From positions 1-49,977 of the forward strand of contig JADMIJ010000021.1 in the NCBI GenBank assembly GCA_015478655.1: a stretch of DNA of 49,977 nucleotides. Reading direction: 5' to 3'. The position numbers were made by a program, and so were the translations under genes. The notes under the pieces are model-generated. The model worked only from the letters and a program-made list of their open reading frames with translations, made no database searches and had not been told where the DNA came from. Numbering within the stretch: the stretch's first letter is position 1; every line of letters starts with the position of its first letter. This document shows positions 42,971 to 49,977 of the stretch, one piece after another. The stretch comes from Acidimicrobiales bacterium. Its GTDB lineage: Bacteria > Actinomycetota > Acidimicrobiia > Acidimicrobiales > RAAP-2.

Positions 42971-44616
42971 GATGCTCGCGCTCCGTTCGTAGGTAGTCGT
43001 CGGTCGGGAGTGGTTCCGCTCGAGGATCCGGGACCAGGTCGGACTGGCGGCAAGGAGGCGGCCCGGGCGGCCAGCGACCGCTTGTCCACCTTCATCATCG
43101 AGGTGAGGGGCAGGCTGTCCACGACGACGACCCGGTCGGGCGCCTTGTAGTCGGCCAGCGACGACCGCGCCGTCGCCCGCAGGCCGGCGAGCAATTCGTC
43201 GGCATCGATGGGGGCCCGGTCGATCGGCACCACGAAGGCCACACCGACCTCGCCGAGCACCGGGTCGGGCGCGCCGACCACCGCCACCTGCTCGATGCCC
43301 GGATAGCCCCCCAACACCGCTTCCACCTCGGCCGGGTACACGTTGTAGCCCCCTCTGATGTAGAGCTCGTTGGCCCGCCCGACGAGACGCAGGGAGCCGG
43401 ACCGGTCCAGGGCACCGAAGTCACCGGTGGTGAGCCAGCCGTCCTCGGCCAGCACGGCCCGGGTGGCCTCCAGGTCGTAGGCCACTCCGGTGGAGCCCGT
43501 CCCGACCCGGGGCCCTCCCCAGTACCCGCGCATCACCGCCTTCGAGCGCAGCCGTACCCGTCCCACCTCCCCCGTGGGCAGCTCGGCCCCGTTCTCGTCG
43601 ACCACGGCCAGCTCCACCCCTGTGACCGCCCGGCCGACCGTGGTCGCCACCACCTCGTCCGGGTCGCCGGGCACGGTTCCCGTTCCCAGCGAGGCCTCGG
43701 TCGAGGTGTACCGGACGATGACCGGCACCCCGAGGCGATGGCGCATGGCGGCCACCAGTTCCGACGGCACCCGGGAGGCCCCGGTACCGGCGATGCGCAG
43801 GGACGAGAGGTCGGCTCCCTCCAGGTCGGGATGGTCCATGACGAGAGCCCATTGGGTCGGTACGCCCTGGGCCACGGTGATGCGCTCGTCGACCATGATC
43901 CGGATGGCATCGGCCGCCCGCCATGGCGTCGGCGTGATCACCGTGGTCACCCCATGGGCGATCTCGTCCCAGGTCCGGGTCATGGATCCCACGTGGGCGA
44001 AGGGCAAGGGCGACAGGCGGCGGTCGCCGGGCTCGGAGAGCACGTCGCTGCCCTCAGCCACCGCGGCCAGGCTGGCGTGGTCGAACACCGCCCCCTTGGG
44101 AAGCCCGGTGGTCCCGCTGGTCCACACCACGGCTACCGCGTCGCCGGGGGACAGCTCCGGCCTGTCCTCCGGCGGCGGACCCCCCTTGGCGGTGCTGACG
44201 GCGGACCGGTCGAGGACGGCACCGGTCGGCCCCGCCGGGGCCGTGCTCCCGTCGTCGACCACGGTCACCGCCGGAAGCGTCCGCTCGAGGATCGAGCGCA
44301 CCTCGGCGGCGCCGAGTCGGAGGTTGATGCCCGAGGTCACCGCGCCCAGCCGGGTGGCGGCGGCATAGCAGACCATGTAGTCGATCGAGCTGGGGAGCAA
44401 GAGGCATACGACCGACCCGCGGGTGACGCCCCGGCCGGCCAGGAGCCCGGCCGCACCATCGGCGGCGCGGTCCCATTGGGCAAAGGTCATTTGCTGTCGC
44501 GGTGCCGTCGACGTCTGGGGCTCGACGTAGGCCTCCACATCGGCGTTGGTGACGGCCGCGGCACGCAGCACGTCGACCACCGTCCGGAATTCCCCCTCAA
44601 TCTGACGCGCCGTCAT
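42967..44616 (-). CDS. AMP-forming acyl-CoA synthetase
   Basis: This is a 549-residue adenylate-forming CoA ligase, first gene of the four-gene coupled set. The phosphate loop WTSGTTGLPKGA is at residues 165-176. RYTSTEAS stands in for the YGxTE motif, and TGDFGALDRSGSLRLVGRANELYIRGGYNVYPAEVE is mostly canonical but written in two parts: TGDFGALDRSG and then RGGYNVYPAEVE. The catalytic Lys block, usually PxTxxGK, is PLTSMMKVDK with Met before Lys. The C-terminus is extended by about 30 disordered, Pro/Ser-rich residues. Substrate is unknown; the neighbours suggest a branched or cyclic acid. Confidence 0.89.
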   Translation of the reverse strand: MTARQIEGEFRTVVDVLRAAAVTNADVEAYVEPQTSTAPRQQMTFAQWDRAADGAAGLLAGRGVTRGSVVCLLLPSSIDYMVCYAAATRLGAVTSGINLRLGAAEVRSILERTLPAVTVVDDGSTAPAGPTGAVLDRSAVSTAKGGPPPEDRPELSPGDAVAVVWTSGTTGLPKGAVFDHASLAAVAEGSDVLSEPGDRRLSPLPFAHVGSMTRTWDEIAHGVTTVITPTPWRAADAIRIMVDERITVAQGVPTQWALVMDHPDLEGADLSSLRIAGTGASRVPSELVAAMRHRLGVPVIVRYTSTEASLGTGTVPGDPDEVVATTVGRAVTGVELAVVDENGAELPTGEVGRVRLRSKAVMRGYWGGPRVGTGSTGVAYDLEATRAVLAEDGWLTTGDFGALDRSGSLRLVGRANELYIRGGYNVYPAEVEAVLGGYPGIEQVAVVGAPDPVLGEVGVAFVVPIDRAPIDADELLAGLRATARSSLADYKAPDRVVVVDSLPLTSMMKVDKRSLAARAASLPPVRPGPGSSSGTTPDRRLPTNGARAS

Positions 44617-44680
44617 ATCGGTGTCGACTGTAACAGGGCGGTCCTCGATGCCTGCCTCCGGTGACCGGGCTCCGGGGCCG

Positions 44681-45787
44681 TCAGAAGGTGAGGACGCCGC
44701 GGGCCAGTTTGCCCGCTTCCATGTCCTCGACGATGTCGCGGAAGCCCTCGAGCGGGCGCTGCTCGGTGACCAGCTCGTCGAGCATCAGCTTCCCCGACAG
44801 GTACATCTCGACCATCAGAGGGATGTCGTGCTGTGGCCGCGACGAACCGTACCGGCACCCCAGCAGGCCGCGATCCACGTAGGCCAGGGCGTTCACGTCC
44901 ACCGAGACCTCGGTGCCCTGCGGCGGGATCCCGATGGCCAAGGCGTTCCCGCCCCAGTCGAGCACATCCAGGGCGTTGCGCAGCACGGCGGGATGACCGA
45001 CGCAGTCGAACGACCAGGTGACCCCGCCGGTCCAACCCAGGGCCCCGGACACCCGGCCGGGGTCGGGCGGGACGATCTCGCGGATGGCCGCCACCGCATC
45101 GGTGGACGATGCATCGACGAAATGGGTGGCACCGAACTGTCGGGCCAGCCCCTCCTTGGACGCCAGGGTGTCGACGGCGATGATCCGGCTGGCACCGGCG
45201 ATCCGCAAGCCCTGGATCACGTTGAGGCCGACTCCCCCGACGCCGAAGACCGCAGAGGTCTCGCCGGCCTGCACCTTGGCCCGGTTGAGGACTGAGCCCA
45301 CGCCGGTGAGCACGCCACAGCCGATGAGGCAGGCCGACGTCATCGGAACGTCCTTGGAGATCCTGACCGCCTGGACCTCCTTGATGATCGTCGATTCGGT
45401 GAAGACCGAGGTGCCGGCGAAGTTGGACGCCGGCTCGCCCTTGTAGGTGAAGGGCTGCGACACATTCCCGAGGGTCTTGACGCACCAGGTGGGATGGCCG
45501 GTGTTGCAGGCTCGGCACATCCCGCAACTGGCCAGGGTGGCGATCACCACGTGGTCACCGACCTTGACCGAGCGAACCTCGGAGCCCACGGCCTCCACCA
45601 CGCCGGCACCCTCGTGGCCCAGCACCGACGGCGCCTTCCACGGGATGGTCCCGTTGAGCACCGACAGATCGCTGTGGCAGACGCCAGCGGCCCCGATGGC
45701 CACCCGGACCTCGCCGGGCCCGGGGTCGGCGATGCCCAGCTCGTCGGTGACCTCAGCGTCGTCACCGGTGTACACGATGCCTCGCAT
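44681..45787 (-). CDS. Zinc-dependent alcohol dehydrogenase (class III-like)
   Basis: This 368-residue medium-chain dehydrogenase oxidises an alcohol with an NAD-type cofactor. The catalytic zinc site has Cys37 and the GHE motif (GVCHSDLS, LGHEGAGVVEAVG). The structural zinc uses CGMCRACNTGHPTWC. The Rossmann loop is FGVGGVGLNVIQG. This pattern matches the mycobacterial NDMA-dependent or class III alcohol dehydrogenase group. The ATG at 45787 follows AGGGAG. It lies between a CoA ligase and the four-gene set, 64 bp upstream of neither stop overlap, so it may be a separate transcript within the cluster. Confidence 0.9.
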   Translation of the reverse strand: MRGIVYTGDDAEVTDELGIADPGPGEVRVAIGAAGVCHSDLSVLNGTIPWKAPSVLGHEGAGVVEAVGSEVRSVKVGDHVVIATLASCGMCRACNTGHPTWCVKTLGNVSQPFTYKGEPASNFAGTSVFTESTIIKEVQAVRISKDVPMTSACLIGCGVLTGVGSVLNRAKVQAGETSAVFGVGGVGLNVIQGLRIAGASRIIAVDTLASKEGLARQFGATHFVDASSTDAVAAIREIVPPDPGRVSGALGWTGGVTWSFDCVGHPAVLRNALDVLDWGGNALAIGIPPQGTEVSVDVNALAYVDRGLLGCRYGSSRPQHDIPLMVEMYLSGKLMLDELVTEQRPLEGFRDIVEDMEAGKLARGVLTF

Positions 45788-45842
45788 GGCACTCTCCCTC
45801 TGTTGATCTGTTCGTGCTTCTTCGATGGATGTCGGCGCTGTT

Positions 45843-45872
45843 GGCTCCGGCTCCGGCTCCGGCTCCGGCTCG
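45843..45872. repeat. GGCTCC hexanucleotide microsatellite
   Basis: Four perfect copies and one near copy of GGCTCC run in tandem in the gap between the FadD-type ligase and the alcohol dehydrogenase. They lie upstream of the latter's start and are outside the chosen coding regions. They could slip in length and alter the leader of the dehydrogenase mRNA. Confidence 0.8.
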
Positions 45873-45946
45873 TGGAATCGTCGGCCACGAGGCCCGGCGC
45901 CGCTGGCATGGCCCCACATCGCGTCAGTCGCCACTCCGTCACTCCG

Positions 45947-47734
45947 TCACTCCGGGGACGAATACTGCTCCCGTAGCTCGCGTTTGAGGACCTTCCCGCT
46001 GGCGTTGACGGGCAGCACGCCGACGACCTCCACCCTACGGGGGACCTTGTAGTTGGCCAGACGCTCGTGGGCCCATTCGGTCAACGCCGCCGCCACCTCG
46101 TCGGGCTCGCCCCCCGGGGCGGGCACCACCAAGGCCAATCCGACCTCGCCCATCCGCCGGTCCGGCACCCCGATGACCGCCACCTGTCCCACGTCGGGAT
46201 GGAGCCGCAACACGGCCTCGATCTCCGCCGGGTACACGTTGAACCCGCCGCTCACATACATGTCCTTGAGCCTGTCCGTGATGGTGACGTTGCCGGCGCC
46301 GTCCATGACCCCCACGTCCCCGGTGTGGAGCCATCCCCCGGCATCCACGGCCTGGTCCGTGGCCTCGGCATCGTTGAAATAGCCGCGCATGACGTTGTAC
46401 CCACGCACGATGATCTCCCCGGCCTCGCCTCGGGCCAGCTCCGCTCCCCCGGGATCGACGATCCTCACGTCAACGTCGGGGATGGCCCGACCGGATGTGC
46501 CCGAGATCACCTCGGCCGGGTCGCCCCGACGGCACATGGTCACGGTGCCGGTGGCCTCGGTGAGGCCGTAGGCGGTGAGCACGGTCTCGATTCCCAGGTC
46601 GGACCACAGTCCCCTGACCAGCTCGACGGGCACGGGGGCCGCCCCGGTGACGACCAGGCGGAGGGAGGCGAGGTCGAAGCTCTTGCGATCGGGATGGTCG
46701 AGGATGGACTGGAAGATGGTCGGGGGACCCGGCAACACCGAGATGCGCTCCTGTTCGATCCGTCGCAACACCTGGTCCACGTCGAACACCGGCTCGGGGA
46801 CCATGGTGACGCCCGACATCAGGCAGGCCAGGATGCCGGCCTTGTAGCCGAAGGTATGGAAGAAGGGATTCACGATCAGGTAGCGATCGCCCTGCCTGAG
46901 CCCGACCACCTCCGACCAGGTGGCGAAGGTGCGCAGGGTCTGTCCATGGGTGGTCATGGCCCCCTTGGGGCGACCGGTCGTCCCCGAGGTGAACACCAGA
47001 TCGGAGAGGTCCCCTGAGGTGATCGAGGCAGTTCGGCCGGCGGCCACATCGGCGGAGACCGAGGCGCCCTCTTGGAGGAAGACGTCCCAGGCGACGACCG
47101 GATCTCCCTTGGCGGTCAGACCCCTCGACGAGGCCTCCCCCGTGCGGAGGACGACCACCCGCTCGAGCTCCGGGACCTTCTCGCCCGAGGCCACCGCCTC
47201 GTCCAGCATCGCCGGATAGTCGGTGCCGAGAAACCCGTCGACGGTGAAGAGCACTCTGGCCCCGGACTCGCGCAGGATGTAGGCCGCCTCAGCCCCCTTG
47301 AAGCGGGTGTTGAGGGGGACCAGCAGCGCTCCGGCCCCCACCGCACCGAGAGCTGCGATGACCCACTCCGCGCAGTTGGGCGCCCAGATGGCCACCCGGT
47401 CCCCCCGCTCGATCCCGTTGGCGACCACTGCGCGGGTGGCGGCGGCCACCTCGTCCGCCAATTGGTCGAAGGTGAGGCGAGTGGTCGTTCCGCTCGGGCC
47501 GTGCATGTCGACCAGGGCCTCGGACTCGCCGAAGCGTGCAGCGGCATCTTCCACCAGGCCGGGGATAGTCCCCCACTGGAGATCCCCGCGAGGATCGGTG
47601 ATATCCGGCGCCACATCTGACACAGCGTCAGGGTAGTGCATCCCTCCGGTGGCCTGGCTGGGGACACCGGGTGCTACTCCCTTGACGGCCGAGTCCGCGA
47701 TCCTTCCCGTCCTCCCGGTGCCGGATTTGGCCAT
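45947..47734 (-). CDS. AMP-forming acyl-CoA synthetase, FadD3-like
   Basis: This is a ligase of up to 595 residues that activates a fatty or ring-derived acid to its CoA ester. It has FTSGTTGRPKGAMTTH, NPFFHTFGYKAGI, AYGLTEATG, WLHTGDVG and RLKDMYVSGGFNVYPAE, with the catalytic Lys in NASGKVLKRELRE. HTFGYKAG and GGFNVYPAE are those of FadD3/FadD13-type ligases; FadD3 activates the HIP intermediate in mycobacterial sterol degradation, so a related substrate is an inference. The first 31 residues are not family-like; Met32 at 47641 is an alternative start. The gap of 257 bp to the next, divergent gene holds no clear signal. Confidence 0.9.
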   Translation of the reverse strand: MAKSGTGRTGRIADSAVKGVAPGVPSQATGGMHYPDAVSDVAPDITDPRGDLQWGTIPGLVEDAAARFGESEALVDMHGPSGTTTRLTFDQLADEVAAATRAVVANGIERGDRVAIWAPNCAEWVIAALGAVGAGALLVPLNTRFKGAEAAYILRESGARVLFTVDGFLGTDYPAMLDEAVASGEKVPELERVVVLRTGEASSRGLTAKGDPVVAWDVFLQEGASVSADVAAGRTASITSGDLSDLVFTSGTTGRPKGAMTTHGQTLRTFATWSEVVGLRQGDRYLIVNPFFHTFGYKAGILACLMSGVTMVPEPVFDVDQVLRRIEQERISVLPGPPTIFQSILDHPDRKSFDLASLRLVVTGAAPVPVELVRGLWSDLGIETVLTAYGLTEATGTVTMCRRGDPAEVISGTSGRAIPDVDVRIVDPGGAELARGEAGEIIVRGYNVMRGYFNDAEATDQAVDAGGWLHTGDVGVMDGAGNVTITDRLKDMYVSGGFNVYPAEIEAVLRLHPDVGQVAVIGVPDRRMGEVGLALVVPAPGGEPDEVAAALTEWAHERLANYKVPRRVEVVGVLPVNASGKVLKRELREQYSSPE

Positions 47735-47991
47735 TGGGCACAGAGCTCAGGCACTCGGAGGGGATGTGCGCCGCGTGGGCTCCGCTGGCATGGTCCCTGA
47801 TCGGGCGGCAGACTCGGACGGTGCGAATCTTTCCCTCGTGGACGTTGACGAGTTGCCGGATCGCGGGGGGAAGCCCAGCAACCTCGAGCAGTCCGAAGCC
47901 ACTCGCTTCACCGCTGCGGCAAGGGTTGTGGTGAGTTCCGTCGGAGGGACGAGCCTCGAAAGAGGGCGGTTGAGGATGCAAAGCTGGTGAG

Positions 47992-48477
47992 ATGATGGCG
48001 CAAGCCGAATATGGGCGAGATGTGCTCCAGCGCATCGAGCATCTCGTCTCTGATCTGGGGCTTCAAGACGTGTCCGCGGTTACATCGACACAGGACATTC
48101 CCTTCGGAGACTTCGACATCTTCGTGAGCCCGCGAACTGATGGCCCGGCTCCGATGAATGTCCATTGTCAGGATACCGAAATGATCTTCTTTGCCATGGG
48201 TGACTTTGGGATCATCGAGTACATCGCTCGGAGTGACGCTGAATGGGACCGCAACGTCTCTGACCTCCTCTCGGCAATCGAGTCCATCATGGTCGGCGGT
48301 CTGGTTGAAGAAGTCACAATCGGCGAATGGCGGATTCGATCGGCCTGCTTCATCCCGATCCAGGGCCAGCGCACTCGCCTGTGCTGGGGACACTCGAGGA
48401 GAAGGGGCGAAGAGCGAGGCTATTTCGTGACGCACTACGAGCCGTATGCGGACCCGACTCGTCCGGGAGCACGTTGA
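47992..48477 (+). CDS. Hypothetical protein
   Basis: I do not recognise this 161-residue protein. It is soluble, acidic in its first two thirds and has no signal peptide or membrane segment. Regular strand and helix patterns (IPFGDFDIFVSP, MIFFAMGDFGIIEYIARSD, WDRNVSDLLSAIES) suggest a small alpha/beta domain. A basic RTRLCWGHSRRRGEERGYF near the end is followed by a Pro-rich tail. ATG codons at 47992 and 47995 are equivalent starts. It is divergent from the FadD3-like ligase and convergent with the SRPBCC gene. Confidence 0.65.
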   Translation: MMAQAEYGRDVLQRIEHLVSDLGLQDVSAVTSTQDIPFGDFDIFVSPRTDGPAPMNVHCQDTEMIFFAMGDFGIIEYIARSDAEWDRNVSDLLSAIESIMVGGLVEEVTIGEWRIRSACFIPIQGQRTRLCWGHSRRRGEERGYFVTHYEPYADPTRPGAR

Positions 48478-48560
48478 CCTCACCGGAAGCCCTCCTTCGA
48501 ACGACACTCCCAGGCGTCCCGAGGACGGGATTTCCCAACGGCCCGACGGTGGGTGCGTGA

Positions 48561-48968
48561 CTAGCCGCTCAGCAGCCTGTCGAGCTGCGACTGCAACGCC
48601 GAGAGCACCGGCAGCCATGTGTCTTCCGCCTCGTCCTCTGAGTCTCCGTCGACCTCGTCGACCGTGAGCCGCACGACAGTACCGTCGGAGCATTGCCGGA
48701 GATCCCACGTGATGAATCGGCATGGCCCTACACCCTGCTCGATGGCGAACGCCAATGTCTGGTTCCGTTCGACAGACAGCACCTGGCCCGGGATCGATAT
48801 TCCGTCGGGTCCCCTCAGCTCAACAGAACCGCCCGGCATCCAATCCGATACGACGTCCAATCCGAGCAGGTAGTGACGTGAGAGCTCGCTGTCGGTCAGC
48901 GCGGCCCATACCTGATCGAGGCTGGCAACCGTGATGAAGGCGAAGCGATGACAGTCGATCGGTGCCAT
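48561..48968 (-). CDS. SRPBCC (AHSA1-like) domain protein
   Basis: This is a 135-residue helix-grip protein with a hydrophobic ligand cavity, of the AHSA1/START-like type. It shows ASLDQVWAALTDSELSRHYL, SDWMPGGSVELRG and WDLRQCSDGTVVRLTVDE in the family's order. The C-terminal helix carries WLPVLSALQSQLDRLLSG. The ligand is not known. The ATG at 48968 is chosen for length; a start 21 codons upstream is open. Such proteins often sit beside ArsR-type regulators, which is not the case here. Confidence 0.8.
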   Translation of the reverse strand: MAPIDCHRFAFITVASLDQVWAALTDSELSRHYLLGLDVVSDWMPGGSVELRGPDGISIPGQVLSVERNQTLAFAIEQGVGPCRFITWDLRQCSDGTVVRLTVDEVDGDSEDEAEDTWLPVLSALQSQLDRLLSG

Positions 48969-49090
48969 TTGGCCCTCTGCTATGGATGAGGGGAGTGTGT
49001 CAATCTCCTGGCCGCCGTCATACGCCTTCACGATTCGCTGACACCAAGCCCAGTGGAAACCAGCGACGGACCAATGACAGGGGCCGTGGT

Positions 49091-49366
49091 TCAGCCCCGA
49101 ATGACGTTGTGGACGGTCGCCACCATTGGATCCTTGAGCTCGACGCCAAGTTCAGCGAGGATCGGCACGAGGGTCGATCCAAAGGCATCAAAGTCCTCCT
49201 GTGTCTCCCAGATATCGAACACCTGGACTGCACCATCGGATTCGAGGGCAACGTGGTAGGTGCGGCCCTTCGGCGAACCCGCACCGGCTGCTTCAAGCCT
49301 CTTGATCGCCTCACCGTATTTATCCGGTGTGAATCCGTCGTGTACGAAGTAGATCCCGAGCGCCAT
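49091..49366 (-). CDS. Small dimeric alpha/beta-barrel protein
   Basis: This 91-residue protein begins MALGIYFVHDGFTPDKYGEAIKR and has RTYHVALESDGAVQVFDIWETQEDFDAFGSTL, a strand-helix-strand pattern shared with ABM-like dimeric barrels. It has no cysteine, membrane segment or recognisable active site, so an enzymatic role is unproven. It may bind a small molecule. It is divergent from the hemerythrin-like gene, with about 130 bp between starts. Confidence 0.7.
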   Translation of the reverse strand: MALGIYFVHDGFTPDKYGEAIKRLEAAGAGSPKGRTYHVALESDGAVQVFDIWETQEDFDAFGSTLVPILAELGVELKDPMVATVHNVIRG

Positions 49367-49497
49367 GCTCCACCAAAGCCTTTCCGCAGCACAGGCCCAC
49401 CGCCGCTCCGGCGATTGTACTGGAGGGGTGTCGGAGAGGCAACTGATTCGCATCAGACTCGGTGCGGGATCGAGCCCACCTGGCTACAGTTTCGGCG

Positions 49498-49965
49498 ATG
49501 GGATCTGCCGTTCGGGAGTTCACGGGCATCCACACCATGATCCGAGGACTCGTCCATCTCATGGATACATCGTTGTCCAAGGCCCGGCCCGGAAACAGTG
49601 ACCAGATGCGGGTGGTGGCTGAACTTGCGCTCTTCGCCGTGGCGGGTACCCGCTTCCACCACCAAGGAGAGGACACCCAATACTGGCCTGCAGTCATTGC
49701 CAATGGCGCTGACGCCGCGGCGTTCGATTCCTTGAGCGCCGAACACCACGAGCTCGACCCGCTGCTCGACAACATGGATCGTGCATCGAAGTCGTTGAAG
49801 GCAGAGCCAACGGACAGTCGGGCATTTGAGGCATTGCGCCAGGACTTTGGCCCCTACCGGGATCACGTGCTGGAGCATCTCAACAACGAAGAGCCGATCT
49901 TTTTCCCGCTCTTGGACAAATTTGGCTCTACTGACACATCCGTGGGCGCCCTGACCTCCCCCTGA
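49498..49965 (+). CDS. Hemerythrin HHE-domain protein
   Basis: This is a 155-residue four-helix bundle expected to hold a di-iron centre that binds oxygen, nitric oxide or acts in iron homeostasis. Ligand-type residues appear in order: His12 (FTGIHTMIR), His54/His55 and Glu58 (TRFHHQGEDTQYWP), His83/His84 (AEHHELDP), and His123, His127 and Glu131/132 (DHVLEHLNNEEPIFFPLL). The ATG at 49498 is preferred over a GTG 12 codons upstream. The stop is 12 bases from the end of the window. Confidence 0.85.
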   Translation: MGSAVREFTGIHTMIRGLVHLMDTSLSKARPGNSDQMRVVAELALFAVAGTRFHHQGEDTQYWPAVIANGADAAAFDSLSAEHHELDPLLDNMDRASKSLKAEPTDSRAFEALRQDFGPYRDHVLEHLNNEEPIFFPLLDKFGSTDTSVGALTSP

Positions 49966-49977
49966 CGCGAGCAACGC

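Noticed and set aside
45788..45934. N-terminal extension of the alcohol dehydrogenase containing an EPEPEPEPEP run
   Set aside because: The run is the translated GGCTCC microsatellite upstream of the canonical ATG at 45787, which has a good ribosome-binding site.

Overview
The window is a GC-rich, densely coded chromosomal segment of an actinobacterium. An Acidimicrobiia-like host is my best inference. It rests on the high GC, the F420/PPOX-type enzyme, the many short-chain dehydrogenases, acyl-CoA dehydrogenases and CoA ligases, a perfect match to the mycobacterial KstR operator consensus, and a secreted protein with 41-residue DGGVFSFNAPF-type repeats of a kind I associate with that class. 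Two otherwise good genes, a permease at 126-1281 and a hydrolase at 7191-8461, are each broken by a single-base frameshift. This could be real decay or base errors in the assembly.

Left part (1-14.7 kb): a tRNA-like 3' end at the edge; a heavy-metal type permease divergent from a CsoR-family repressor with a visible operator; a large secreted purple-acid-phosphatase-like protein; then housekeeping and small-molecule genes (aldose epimerase-like, surE, alpha/beta hydrolases, nitrilase-family amidase, arfB, FAH-family hydrolase, SDR, OsmC), an orphan KdpD-like membrane sensor head and a lipoprotein.

Middle part (14.7-26.2 kb): a potassium-uptake island. A leftward operon encodes a 27-residue membrane peptide, KdpF (29 aa), KdpA, KdpB and KdpC, followed by a broken, internally deleted KdpD remnant. 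Rightward from the shared promoter run two histidine kinase/response regulator pairs: a short kinase lacking the KdpD N-terminal part, and a full-length KdpD. The intergenic region carries four CTGAAnA(A/G)G direct repeats arranged as two 11-bp-spaced pairs, the layout expected for an OmpR/PhoB-type regulator. Counting the orphan head at 13.1 kb, four KdpD-derived proteins or fragments lie within about 12.5 kb.

Next (26.2-34.4 kb): a methyltransferase/mismatch uracil-DNA-glycosylase fusion, a cation/proton antiporter-like protein, an ABM protein, a DsbA/FrnE-type oxidoreductase, a PPOX protein, and a leftward run of thiolase-like protein, DUF4031, rhodanese, glyoxalase-fold protein and an HSL-type esterase.

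Right part (34.5-47.7 kb): an acyl-CoA catabolic cluster that I infer handles a steroid-like, terpenoid or alicyclic acid. It has a paired (probably heteromeric) acyl-CoA dehydrogenase, a divergent FadA5-like thiolase, an SDR, three AMP-forming CoA ligases, a duplicated dimeric-barrel-like protein and a zinc alcohol dehydrogenase. Four of these genes are linked by 4-bp stop/start overlaps. A perfect KstR-type operator lies in the divergent fadE/thiolase promoter region. The last 2.2 kb hold small proteins (an unknown, an SRPBCC protein, a dimeric-barrel protein, a hemerythrin-like protein).
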